From contig OZ231128.1 in assembly GCA_965153355.1 (NCBI GenBank), forward strand, positions 992,001 to 1,056,000: a stretch of 64,000 nucleotides of DNA, in the 5' to 3' direction. Shown piece after piece: positions 1 to 10,304 of the stretch. The first letter of the stretch is position 1. Each line of letters starts with the position of its first letter. The position numbers were made by a program, and so were the translations under genes. Below the pieces are notes generated by a model that ran no database searches, was not told where the DNA came from, and was given only the letters and a program-made list of their open reading frames with translations. The DNA comes from Flaccisagitta enflata. Its lineage: Eukaryota > Chaetognatha > Sagittoidea > Aphragmophora.

Positions 1-126
<126 letters not shown>

Positions 127-284
127 TTGCGTGTACGTGTATTTTTGTTGAGAGGTGGAAAAAAGGGAAATGAAATGGTCTGACAAATTGTAGAATCTGA
201 GTGACAGCAGGTCCTCTCTTTCTCTCTCTCTATGCTTAAGACATCGACGACTACGACTGACTAGATTGACGTCATCAGCAAAAA

Positions 285-442
285 CAAGGCCGGATACACG
301 GCCACCCGTTGCGGACGGGTGGGCAGCGGCGGAAATGCGCGTTTTCCCACTTTTCAACTCGAGTGTGACGGACCGACGGACCGACGGACGGGGGGACGGA
401 CGGACAAAGCCTCTTATAGAGTTGCGTTTCCGCAACTAAAAA
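285..442 (+). mobile_element. family A element, subfamily A2
   Basis: Begins CAAGGCCGGATACACGG, has the A2 body (GCGGACGGGTGGGCAG, AAATGCGCGTTTTC), a GGACGGACCGAC core, then AAAGCCTCTTATAGAGTTGC and the terminal hairpin GTTGCG..CGCAAC followed by TAAAAA. Complete copy; A-runs flank both ends. Confidence 0.8.
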
Positions 443-546
443 TGAGGGAGACGAGGCCAAGTCCTCACAAAATTGTGCACTTCTTTTACTACAAATACGA
501 GAATGAACGCTTTGAATAAATGAATGACTGAGTTATTGTGTAAGCA

Positions 547-651
547 AATGAATGAATGAATGAATGAATGAATGAATGAATGAATGAATGAATGAATGAA
601 TGAATAAAAAATAAATAAATAGATAAATAAATAAATAAATAAATGAATAGA

Positions 652-682
<31 letters not shown>

Positions 683-786
683 ATGAATAAATAAATAAAT
701 AAATAGATAAATAAATAAATAAATAAATGAATAGATAAATAAATAAATAAATAAATAAATGAATGAATGAATGAATGAATGAATGA
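547..786. repeat. (GAAT)n/(AAAT)n tetranucleotide tract
   Basis: Blocks of GAAT and AAAT repeats with occasional AGAT units. The minus-strand ORFs across it (Phe/Ile/His/Ser and Phe/Ile/Tyr/Leu runs) are repeat translations. Confidence 0.97.
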
Positions 787-967
787 TTGAACCACTGAAT
801 TGGGAGAAACGTTGGATGACAGGAAGAAAGAAAGTCCCTTTGAACTGATCAATTGATTCACTGTCTTTCCTTCTGTCTCTGTCTCTATCTCTGTCTCTGG
901 CACTCACTCACTCACTCTCTCTCGCTCCCTTTCACATCACGTGTCGCAGGACTTACATCGTAACAGC

Positions 968-1284
<317 letters not shown>

Positions 1285-1337
1285 AATTGAATATCTTGCA
1301 TTTTTTGACAAGCAAAATCATAAAAAAGGAGTTTTTC

Positions 1338-1572
1338 TTTAGTCGCGTGCACGCGACTCTACAACCCGCTTTGTCCGTCGGTGGGTCGGTGGGTCGGTGG
1401 GTCGGTGTGTCAGTGGGTCGGTGGGTCGGTTGGTCAGATGGTCACACTTTACTGTTTTTTTATGATGTTTTTTCTTTGACCTCACTGCCCCTGCCTAAAT
1501 GGTCTGGTGACCTCTAATATGGCCCCTGCCCACCCGCACGCGACTTTGGTAGCCATGTATCCAGACTTGTTT
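1338..1572 (-). mobile_element. family A element, subfamily A1
   Basis: Read on the minus strand it ends in the GTCGCGTGCACGCGAC hairpin and TAAA. It contains a GGTGGGTC-type core (plus-strand reading), the TGACCTCTAATATGGCCCCTG body and the CAAGTCTGGATACATGGC start. Confidence 0.75.
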
Positions 1573-1837
1573 CAGAAAAATGACTATATTTTCTGAAAAA
1601 TTTCAAAATTGATTTATTCCTCTAAATAACTGCCTTAAAGATTTCTGAAACTGAATCTCAGCCTGGGCATTTTCTCATTTTGTTTTTAAAATTTTGGCAA
1701 CCGTCAGGCTTATATCTATTATAAAAAGTCTCTTATAGAAAAAGTGCACACGACTCTATTTGCATATTACCATCTATTAAGAAGAATATTAGAGAAAAAC
1801 CAAAAGTTATTGAGTTTGTTAGTGCCTCTCTAAAGAA

Positions 1838-2067
1838 CAAGGCCGGATACATGGCTACCCCAGTCGCGTGCAGGTGGGCAGGTGCTGTAATTGAGGTCAC
1901 CAGATCATTTGGGCAGGAGCAGTGAGGCCAAAAACGGCAAAACCCCCAAAAAAGTAAAGTGTGACGGACCGACGGACCGACGGACCGACGGACAGACCGA
2001 CGGACCGACGGACGGACCGACGGACCAACAAAGCGGGTTGTAGAGTCGCTTAGCACGCGACTAAAAA
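1838..2067 (+). mobile_element. family A element, subfamily A1
   Basis: Full copy: CAAGGCCGGATACATGGC start, A1 body with GAGGTCACCAGATCATTTGG, GGACCGACGGAC core, GCGGGTTGTAGAGTCGC and hairpin end followed by an A-run. It abuts the left arm of the foldback at 2077. Confidence 0.85.
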
Positions 2068-2076
2068 AAATCATTC

Positions 2077-2712
2077 CGTCTGCACTACTGTCTAACAGCC
2101 AATCCAGGGTAAGAATGACATTACTCTGGTTTTTTTGCAGTTTTGCCGATTTCATATATGTATAACAGAAGAAAAATCCAGAGGGAAATCTTTCCTGGAG
2201 CGCTTTTTGAAAAAAAAGAATCGATTTTTCACCTACAGGAAAGGTGGTGGTAATACAGATTTTTATGAGTTGCATTAACTCATTTTTTGATTCCATATTG
2301 TTACTCTATGCAAAATTTCCTTTCATTTGATAGGTCACACTATATGGTTTTATACAGAAATGAGGTTTTTATATTTTGAGCCACAATTATTTTTTTGTAA
2401 TAGTGACTCAAAAAATGAAAATCTAAATTCTTTGCAAAAGTATTGAGTGCGACGTATCAAATGGAAGGCAATTTTGCCTAGATTAACAATATGGAATCAA
2501 AAAGTGAGTCAACACACCCCAGTCGAATCTGCATTAAAACTGGGTCTGATTTTCTCCTGCTTTTGAGAATTACTCAAAAAGCGCTCCAGGAAAGATTTCC
2601 CTCTTGATTGTTCTTGTATTGTACACATATGAAATTGGCAAAACTGCACAAAAACCCAGAGTAATGTCGTTCTCACCCTTGATTGGCTGTCAGACAGTAG
2701 TGTCTGGGGAAC
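2077..2712. repeat. foldback (inverted repeat), about 640 bp
   Basis: Left arm from 2077 (CCGTCTGCACTACTGTCT) is the imperfect reverse complement of the sequence ending at 2712. Matching blocks include TGACATTACTCTGG and AGGGAAATCTTTCCTGGAGC. The centre lies near 2330-2450. No ORF of note, so a non-autonomous foldback is likely; a terminal target duplication is not evident. Confidence 0.75.
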
Positions 2713-2838
2713 AAATGAGACAACTCATTATTATATTAGCGAGCGCGCATAGTCAGAAATCTGAGAAGGACAACTTCCTCACGTATAAAAGTGATCTGCA
2801 TGTTCTGATAAATGTTTAGCTATTTCTTGTAGATAATA

Positions 2839-3794
2839 ACTATGGCAAAAAAAAAAACCGAACAACTTTTGAGAGAGCAAAAAAGTATGAAGATGTTGAC
2901 CAATTTGCCTAAAATTTACAGTGAATGATAACCATGATATGGACTATGTCTGGTTAAAATTTCATCAAAATCTGTTGAAAACTTTAGCCGTTATCACGTT
3001 TTTACTGAAGTCACCTCTTTTTTGGACTGCCAGAGATGACGTTTATCCTAAATCAAAATATTACCATTTTTAGTAAAATTGGCATTGTGCAAAAAGTTTT
3101 GGGAGTTTTGTCATGATTTTTGAACTGTAGTCTGATGGTAATACTAGGCAAAATTCGCATCTACTCAGATAAAGTCTAGTGGGGTAGATATTGGTTGATT
3201 GTAAGCTTGCTCAGGATAAGAAATATTCTGCTACCTGCTAGAATATTTTTGCAATTTGGGGGACTAAAAATGCTTCAATCTTCACAAAAATTTTACTGGA
3301 GAGGAATCATATGTACAAAAGTTACCAGTTAAAAAATCATGATAATTGGAAAAAAACTCTGGCCTTAGCATCGATTTATATTTCAGATTTCATCTTCATT
3401 TACTTCATTCTAAAAACCACACAAAAAGTTTTAGAAAACTTGCTGTTTCTGCTAAAATAATTTGAGTTTTGTAATGAAATTCTTAGCCTGCTAACACTGT
3501 GGTTTACTTCCACTTAAAATTTCATCAAAATCGGACTAGATTTAGTATGGTTTTTTTAAGTTTGTTTATTGATTCTTAGTAAATTCTTATGTGTGTACAT
3601 TGAATTTCTGATCATCTGACAAGCACTTTTAAAAGATCTATAATTCTCAAACTATTTAGAGCAGGTCATTGATTTTTTCAGTGATGCTTATTTATACTAA
3701 AAAGTAACTTCAATAAAAATTTCAGCGCACTGGGTGAATTTTCAAAGGATTTATGAGCAATAGAAGTAACTGTTCGGTTTTTTTTTGCCATAGT
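2839..3794. mobile_element. TA-flanked MITE, 956 bp
   Basis: Ends are inverted repeats of about 26 bp: ACTATGG, an A-run and CCGAACA on the left, with their complement on the right. Each end is bordered by TA (2837-2838, 3795-3796), the target duplication typical of Tc1/mariner. The interior is AT-rich with no transposase ORF, so it is non-autonomous. Confidence 0.75.
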
Positions 3795-4974
3795 TAGTGA
3801 AAATAACACCACACAATGATACTTTTTCTGCACCTTATTAAAATCGCTTTTAAGGAACCGCTTAGAGCTCTTAAAATTCTCAAAAAACTTGTTGGATCTT
3901 CTTTCTCTATTCTGTTCTGAGCGCTAAAACGTAAAAGCGGCATTGCCGGCCTATAAAACGCCGGCCAATCAAACTTATGCATAAGTTCCTTATGTTGAAA
4001 GAGGCATTAATATATGGGATTTGAGGTCGGACACAGCTTACTTACGTAATTTTGTTATCATTTACACTGAATTACATCTGTCTGGCTGTTTTCATCGACT
4101 ATTATTATCAATTACTGCCCCAAATTGAGTAGGCTACCTAAAGTTTCCTGGGCGAAGCTACGTGCTGCGTCCATCGTGCGTTCATCAGCCTAAGCAAAAA
4201 AATATACTGCGCTGCTGCTGCCGCTGCTGCTACACTCGTTTATGCAGTCACCCTGATCCTGGAAATTGTCAGACAAATTTCAGTGAATTGAGGACAGAAA
4301 GTCGGTCTGTATTCAAGATTTAAGCCATGTGCTGAAGCTTTTATCGGTGAACTCGAAAATCGACATGGTTATGCATTGTCCTAAACATCATGAGAGTAAA
4401 TGAAAACAAAAGTTATTACCCTGACTTCCCCGCTTACCGTTCTCCGTTGCAACCGATACAAACTTACAACATATCTAGATTCAAACCTTCGCTTGTCTTC
4501 GCCTGTCTAGACTAGAGGGATTTACCGATTCAACTTTTAATGTGGCCGGTCTGAAGGGAGTGACCATGTTGCTATAAATTTTAAAAATAATACTATCAAA
4601 TTTGATATCATTACATTAGAAAAAAAAACAATGTATAACGGGGAGAGCCTTGATTCCGCGTATACCAGCTTCAACACTGCTACTTTCCATTTTGCGGCGA
4701 TTAAATTTTTTTTTTCTGCGCAACCACAAATAAAAAATCATCATCCGGCGCGCGGGTCCCACGAATAAGAAGTTCTGCAATCGTAAACGTTGAAATATGA
4801 TAGGTATGAAAGTAAGATACTTGTTTAGTTTCCGTGCCCGAAGATCAGTCTACACAAAAGACACCTGCTCAGTCATGATGACGCAATTTAAATGTGTTTT
4901 TGAGGGGTTAGGGGGTTGATAAGGACTCTCTCCGTTTAGAACGTTGATGTCACTCTCCTCATTTGCAACCGCAG
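3795..4974. other. non-repetitive sequence 5' of the gene 1 exons
   Basis: About 1.2 kb of higher-complexity DNA without recognised repeats or convincing ORFs. Since the first visible exon starts with an acceptor, this is probably intron (or distal 5' region) of the same gene. A small GCTGCTGC run is at 4211-4230. Confidence 0.4.
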
Positions 4975-5321
4975 CATCAGCAACAGCAGCCGCCGCAGCG
5001 GGTCTTGGGCGAGAACCAGAATCAGCGTCGCAGCGGCTTTAACGAATGGAGAGAAGCTCAAACTTGTACTTTTCAAGAAGGTCGTCGATTGCATTTGGAA
5101 GCCATGCAAATGGAACGCAACAACATCGAAAAGTGGAAGAAACAAAGCAATGATTGTCAACGAAATTTGAACAGAATCTTCAGGGAGGGCGGCAGCAGCG
5201 GTGGCGGTGGTGGTGGTGGCGGCGGCGGTGGTGGTGGTGGTGGTGGTGGAGGGAATAATGACGAAGAGAAGGTGGAGAGGATGAAAAGAGTCAAATTTGC
5301 GGGTGGCGACGGCAATTTCCG
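4975..5321 (+). CDS. gene 1, visible exon 1 (unrecognised protein)
   Basis: Candidate internal exon. An acceptor with a pyrimidine-rich lead (CACTCTCCTCATTTGCAACCGCAG) ends at 4974, and a GTAAAT donor starts at 5322. The frame begins HQQQQPPQ, a glutamine-rich patch. It continues through a charged, probably helical or coiled segment (RRLHLEAMQMERNNIEKWKK, then QSNDCQRNLNRIFREG) and a glycine run encoded by GGT/GGC repeats (about 5200-5250), and ends NNDEEKVERMKRVKF..DGNF. The last two bases, CG, combine with the A at 6052 to make an Arg codon. No domain is recognised. The charged helix resembles tails found on some Myb/SANT-like proteins, but that is only an impression. Upstream exons and the start codon are not seen. 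Confidence 0.6.
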
Positions 5322-5339
5322 GTAAATGATAGAAGAAAT

Positions 5340-5575
5340 ATGAAATTAAAGGAAGTTATTGGCGGTGATGCCTGCCTGTATGATAACATTGTTGACAACT
5401 TGACATCATTTTATGTTGATGATGATGACGATGATGATGACAATGACGATGACGATGATGATGATGATAATGATAACGATGATAATGATGTTGTTAATAA
5501 CGATGATGATAATGATGATGATGATAATAATGATGTTAACGATGATGATGAAATGATGATGATGTTTCTTTTACG
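5340..5575. repeat. (GAT)n-rich tract in gene 1 intron
   Basis: Imperfect GATGATGAC/AAT repeats, giving a poly-Asp ORF. It lies after the GTAAAT donor, so the acidic ORF is treated as intronic rather than coding. Confidence 0.85.
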
Positions 5576-5623
5576 ATGAGCACTGAAATTACCATAGTTC
5601 TTTTACATATCTGTTGAGTTGAG

Positions 5624-5744
5624 CTTTTTAGGTGCGACAAAGCACCTCTATAACTGGCTGTGTCCGTCGGTTGGTTGGTTGGTCTGTAACGCATTTGTTC
5701 GACGATCCACACGTCGTACCTTATTGGCCTACTTGGCCTTGTTT
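5624..5744 (-). mobile_element. family A element, subfamily A3
   Basis: Minus-strand copy: hairpin AGGTGCGACAAAGCACCT, GGTTGGTTGG core, then ACGTCGTACC and the GGCCTTGTTT end. It lies in the intron of gene 1. Confidence 0.7.
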
Positions 5745-5769
5745 ATCTGTAAAGATTTAAAATGATGTT

Positions 5770-6030
5770 TTTTTAGTCGCGTGCTACGCGACTCTGTAAG
5801 CCACTTTTCGGTCTGTCCGTCGGTTGGTCGGTCGGTCGGTCCGTCACAAAGTTGTTTTAAAGGCTTTTTATCGCGCTTTAAACGTCTCTAAGTAGTGGAG
5901 AAGAAGCTTGGAGCAGTAAATAGCTGTTCCAAATGTCTTTTTAAAAAAAAACTGTTTGTCTGTCTGTCTGCCTGACTTTTTTTGAAAGTGCCGACGCACG
6001 CGACTTAGGTCTGATGACCTTGTTTTCAAA
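5770..6030 (-). mobile_element. family A element, subfamily A1 (divergent body)
   Basis: Starts at the GTCGCGTGCTACGCGAC hairpin with a GGTTGGTCGGTC core and ends GCACGCGACTTAGG..ACCTTGTTTT. The middle (5840-5990) differs from other copies. Its end lies about 20 nt upstream of the acceptor of the next gene 1 exon. Confidence 0.6.
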
Positions 6031-6051
6031 CACGCCCCTACTTTCTTTCAG

Positions 6052-6298
6052 ATTTGACGTCAAGGGCAACCCGACGGCGTCCTCGAAAGAGCTGAGAACA
6101 TCAACAGGGTCGTCGACGACTTCAAACTTCCGGCGTCCTTTGCGGCACCTCGCGGAACATCCGCCGCCGTCGACTTACAACGCCAGAATGACCAACGAGT
6201 CAACTAAAGTCACCAAACACCTTGACGTCAACTTCTGCAGCGACTTCAACTTTCTCTGCATCTCCCTCAATCACATCGTCGACATCAACGAAGAAGCA
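6052..6298 (+). CDS. gene 1, visible exon 2
   Basis: Strong acceptor (CCCCTACTTTCTTTCAG, ending 6051) and a GTTAGT donor at 6299. The first base A completes the split Arg codon from the exon ending at 5321; the frame then reads FDVKGNPTASSKELRTSTGS and ends HIVDINEEA. Codons in this frame strongly favour C or G in third position, unlike the surrounding AT-rich DNA, which supports real coding use. The exon ends on a whole codon (phase 0), matching the next exon. It carries Ser/Thr- and Pro-rich segments (STGSSTTS, EHPPPSTY) and no recognised domain. Confidence 0.6.
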
Positions 6299-6348
6299 GT
6301 TAGTGATATTTATTTGGTCTCACATGGTGATGTTCTTCTTCCTCGTCT

Positions 6349-6351
<3 letters not shown>

Positions 6352-6394
<43 letters not shown>

Positions 6395-6401
6395 GCGTGT
6401 G

Positions 6402-6447
<46 letters not shown>

Positions 6448-6628
6448 TGTGTGTGTGCTTGTGTGTCTGCCTGTGTGTCTGCTTGTGTGTCTGCGCTTGT
6501 GTGTGTTACTTATCTACACATACAACAAAAACACACAAAACAAAAACACAAAACAAACAAACAGAACGAACACACACAGAACAAACACACACAGAACGAA
6601 CACACACAGAACGAACACACACAGAACG

Positions 6629-6705
<77 letters not shown>
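6352..6705. repeat. (GT)n and (CA)n tracts in gene 1 last intron
   Basis: (GT)n with CTTGTGTGTCTG variants to about 6508, then AACACACACAGAACG units and a long (CA)n tract to 6705. The two arms are complementary and can fold on each other. The CA tract ends in CAG and serves as the putative acceptor. Confidence 0.9.
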
Positions 6706-6709
<4 letters not shown>

Positions 6710-6759
6710 TGCAATTGCTTCGTGGTGATTTTTCCTCCGCCAGGGGACGCTTGTTTTAA
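6706..6759 (+). CDS. gene 1, terminal exon
   Basis: Directly follows the CACAG end of the CA tract. It reads VLQLLRGDFSSARGRLF and stops at TAA 6757-6759, in the phase left by the previous exon. The three exons sum to 648 nt, i.e. 215 visible residues plus stop. The acceptor has no ordinary polypyrimidine tract, only CA repeat, so this exon is less sure than the one before it; read-through of the GTTAGT donor is the alternative. Confidence 0.45.
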
Positions 6760-6875
6760 TTCTATTGCCGTAAAAAAACATTGGGCTTAAAGTAAAGTAT
6801 GCTGGCCTATGCAACGTCACGCGAGGCCCTTGATGGCTACACGTACAGGTTTTAATTAAATGATTTCTCCTATTG

Positions 6876-6881
6876 AATAAA
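6876..6881 (+). terminator. AATAAA polyadenylation signal
   Basis: Canonical AATAAA 117 nt after the gene 1 stop codon, in single-copy DNA before the foldback at 7065. It is consistent with the 3' end of the transcript. Confidence 0.5.
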
Positions 6882-7064
6882 GGAAGTAATTAAGGACAGC
6901 TTGGAGCGTTTCTCCATTTTTAGTTGGGGACAACCAACTCTTAAAAGACTTTGTCCTTCTGTTCAGTGAGGATTGAGTTGAAAAGTGTGCAAAGCGTATG
7001 TGTGTCAGATTGTAGCAAATCAAAAGAGGGAGAGAAACGAAGACTGAACAGACGGAATATTGTA

Positions 7065-8205
7065 CAGTACGATGGGAGCAATGACGACCTAGACTGGAGG
7101 ATAGATTTTAGGTATCCTAATATCATTTGTATCATGAAATATTTGAGATCTAGGTTAATTAAAGGTTGCTCTATTGAGTGAATGTATTTGTGTCTCTTAA
7201 ACCTCAACTTGTGACTTGACCTCCTCAAGACTTCATTTTTCAAGGTTCTAACCATTTTTATTAGAACGGGCAAAAAATTTGTATAATTTAAAAAAAAAAT
7301 CAGCTTAATCGGACCATTTTTACAAGTTTTACGGCTATGTCTAATAATCAAAAGTTATGCAAATTAATTTTTAGGCAAAACTTTGATTGGTCATAAAACC
7401 TGTAAAAATGATCCGATTGAGCTGATTTTTTTTCAAAACCATATAAAATTTCCTCCCGATCTATTGAGATAGGTTAGAACTTTGAAAAATGAAGTCTTGA
7501 TGAGGTCAAGTCGCAAGTTCAAGTTTGAGAGACGCAAACATTTTCACTCAAACATTTTATGATACAAACAAAATTAAGGTACAGTAAATGTCGTCTAGAC
7601 TTGGAAGTACAGGGGAATTCATTACATAAAGACAAAAAAAGTTAAGAGAGTGATATTTGGAATATAAACTAATAAAAGGATGCTTTATTGCCCATGGGTG
7701 TTGGTTGCTATGGAAACACATTTCCATGTATTTACGCTAAATTATCAATTTTTTGAAAAATTATTTAAGGGAACATTGTTTAGAATAAAATTTGCTAAAA
7801 CTTTCCCACAGTATGTTCTGTAAGAATATCGCTGGTTTGGCGGTTGCTAGGGAGCATCACAGGGCTGTTACACATAGTTACGCTCCCTAGCAACGGCTAA
7901 ACAAGCAATATTCTTACAGAACATACTGTGGGAAAGTTGTGGCAAATTTTATTTTAAACAATGTTCCCTAAAAAAATTTCTCAAAATATTGATACTTTAG
8001 CGTGAATACATGAAAATGTGTTTCCATAGCAACCAACACCGATGGGCAACAAAGCATCCTTTTATTAGTCTATATTCCAAATATCAGTCTCTTAAGTAAA
8101 TTTGTCTTCCTGTAATAACTTCCCCCGTATTTTCAAGTCTAGACGACATCTACTGTATCTAAAATCTATCCTCCAGTCTAGGTCGTCATAGCTCCCATCG
8201 TACTG
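7065..8205. mobile_element. TA-flanked foldback element, 1.14 kb, with nested insertion
   Basis: Ends CAGTACGATGGGAGC and its complement, bordered by TA at 7063-7064 and 8206-8207. Arms pair along nearly the whole length (for example GACGACCTAGACTGGAGGAT against its complement at 8168-8187), around a centre near 7865. No ORF. The TA duplication and CAGTAC termini indicate a Tc1/mariner-type non-autonomous foldback. Confidence 0.85.
7113..7580. mobile_element. smaller foldback nested in the left arm of 7065-8205
   Basis: The right arm of the host foldback lacks this segment: GATTTTAG runs straight into ATACAGTAGATGTCG there. The insert has inverted ends (TTTGTATCATGAAA and complement) and internal inverted blocks around GACTTCATTTTTCAAGGTTC. 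AGGTA occurs at both junctions. Confidence 0.7.
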
Positions 8206-8412
8206 TAGTTACACCATATTTCTTGCGTCATCGATACATTGTTTACTGTCAATTTGTTAAAACTTTCAATAAAAGTCTTGTCATTGAAATGTTTATATCT
8301 CCATGTTATTGCCTAATAGTGAACTGTCAATGGACTGATAGATTGATAGATATAGGGATTTACAAAAGCAGCATGTATTCGTCGCTTTTATCGTGGTTAC
8401 TTTTGGTGAGAT

Positions 8413-8506
8413 GATCGGTTTTGCTTAGTTAGCTAGTTATTCGCCGTGTCCTGAAATAAAAAAAGTCGCGATTTTGTTCAGGACACGGTAAAGGATAAAA
8501 CCGATC
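8413..8506. repeat. small inverted repeat
   Basis: GATCGGTTTT..AAAACCGATC outside and CGTGTCCTGAA..TTCAGGACACG inside form an interrupted hairpin of about 94 bp. The surrounding 8206-8725 is single-copy-like with no gene seen. Confidence 0.55.
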
Positions 8507-8725
8507 TACTGGCAAATTACGTTTGTTTACAACCCGATCCAGGACCGTACAGGCCTTTGATACTAATGGAAAGCCTAGCGTTTAAGCTTTCCTCGGTTGT
8601 TCTTACTTTTTCAATGCTCCTAATATTTCAGGTGTAGTGATCAAAAGAAGAAACAGTTCATGATTTTAAGAGCGCTCAAGCGTGAAACACGCCAAGTCTG
8701 AGAACATAACGTGTTCGTGACTTTC

Positions 8726-8889
8726 TTAGTCGCGGACACGCAACTCCACCTTGCCGTGTTGGTTGGTAGGTCGGTCCGTCCGTTGGTACGTCCGTCCGTC
8801 TGTCACATTTTTAAATTCTGGGCGGTTTTTGCATTACTGCTCCTGCCCAACTGTCCGCGACTGGATTGCTGTGTATCCGGCCTTGTTTC
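8726..8889 (-). mobile_element. family A element
   Basis: Minus-strand copy: TTAGTCGCGGACACGCAACT hairpin, GTCCGTCCGTTGGTACG core, CTGCTCCTGCCCAACTGTCC and the GTATCCGGCCTTGTTT end. Its hairpin mixes A1 and A2 features. Confidence 0.75.
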
Positions 8890-9525
8890 TCTAAGTGGCG
8901 GAAATTTTCGTGACTTTTTTTACCCAAACTTTGAAAGCTCATATCTCTTGAACGGATTTATGGATTGACTTGATTTTTTGTATGGTAACATAATCTGACC
9001 CTGTTCACTAATGTGTGAAGATTCAAGAAATTTCAGATATTGCAACCAGCCAAACCAGCCTACCTATCCAAAAATTTCAAATCAGCGTAGCGAAAAAAGT
9101 ATTCTATGAAATTTTCCGAAATTTTGCATGAATAACCATCCAACCCCTGGACAAATCTTGGGTGAGTTGTATGCCGATCACATGATTACTTTGGCCGTAA
9201 TCACATGAAACATTTTTTTCATTAGAGAGCTATTCAGTACTAGTCTACAGATTCCAAAGCAAAGCTCCTCATGTGGAATATTAATGACAAATATATCCTT
9301 TGATGTCATCTTGTTAACAGCATCATGTTTTTACTCCTTGGACTGAGCGTCTTCGTCTTCAAAAAAAAAATAAATTAATTCTAACTCGACAAAGTCCGTT
9401 CATTAGCAAAGCTTTCAGGCGATGGAACTTAGTAGAGTATGTTTTAAGGATCTTTTTCGAGCGGCAGTTCTTTTCATGAATGTAAGTATGAGTATCGGCC
9501 AGAATTATCAGTCAAAGCAGTCTCT
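8890..9525. other. AT-rich DNA, no gene recognised
   Basis: Low-complexity intergenic sequence with no supported exon. Part may be 5' remains of the LINE that is recognisable from about 9530. Confidence 0.4.
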
Positions 9526-9529
9526 CGCT

Positions 9530-10304
9530 ATCTTTATTGCAAATGATAATATGAACAGTGATATTTGTCGCAAGGATTGATGGATCAAGACCATCAAATT
9601 TTGATCAAGGCAGGAAATTAAAGAAAAAACGTGATGGTGGGAGGGACGTTGACCGGCAATAAACTGAAGTTGAATACAGGAAAAACAAAGCTAGTCTATT
9701 TTAGAAAGAAAAGTCAAAATGTCAATTATGAAGAATTGGAAATATATCTAGACGGTGACAAGCTAAAATTTGAAGAAGAAGCGTCATTTCTTGGTATTGT
9801 CATAGATGGCAACCTGTCTCGGGAAAGGCACTGTGTCAAAATAGCCAACACCATTTCCTGAAACAATGGAATGCTAAACAGGGTTAAAAACTGTTACCTC
9901 CTGATACCCTCAAACATTTTTCAACATTTTTGCACACCTTTCGCAAAATACAGGACTAGCACCAACAGCTTTTGTCCTCAGCTCTGGAATAACTTACACA
10001 AAGAGATCAAGGACCTAGACAGTAAAAATAGTTTCAACAAGGCTGGATACACGGCCAATACCATTCGCGGACGGGTGGGCAGGGGCAGGGGCAGAAATGC
10101 GCGTTTTCGCACTTTCCACGGACCGACCAACCAACCGACCAACCAACCAACCGACCAACCAACCAACGGATGGTCGGACAAAGCCTCTTATAGAGTTGCT
10201 TGTACGCGACTAAAAATAGGCTAAAAGCAAAGCTACTAGACTCATACAATGAAAAAATTGATTGCAAAAATCCAAATTGCTCTGACAAAAAACATCATCA
10301 CTGA
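9530..10304 (+). pseudogene. decayed non-LTR retrotransposon (LINE) reverse transcriptase remnant
   Basis: From 9631 the frame reads NKLKLNTGKTKLVYF, then FLGIVIDGNLSRE and NGMLNRVKN. This is the order found at the end of the RT domain in CR1/Jockey-type LINEs (N-K-LN--KT---F, then FLG--ID--L). An in-frame TGA at 9859 breaks it. The frame then jumps to RTSTNSFCPQLWNNLHKEI, a typical LINE C-terminus, implying an internal deletion. About 40 codons upstream, a degenerate ANDN lies where the [FY]ADD active-site motif should be. A family A element (10038-10216) splits the C-terminus; beyond it RLKAKLLDSYNEK continues to TGA at 10302-10304. 5' truncated and inactive. Confidence 0.75.
10038..10216 (+). 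mobile_element. family A element inserted in the LINE
   Basis: CAAGGCTGGATACACGGCC start, A2 body, GACCAACCAACC core, CCTCTTATAGAGTTGC and CGCGACTAAAAA end. LINE coding sequence resumes immediately after it. Confidence 0.85.

Noticed and set aside
5340-5579. Poly-aspartate ORF as a coding exon
   Set aside because: It is a GAT microsatellite after a good GTAAAT donor; reading it as coding would break the phase-consistent exon chain.
8223-8414. 63-residue ORF after the foldback at 7065-8205
   Set aside because: Short, no recognisable motif, no splice or poly-A context.
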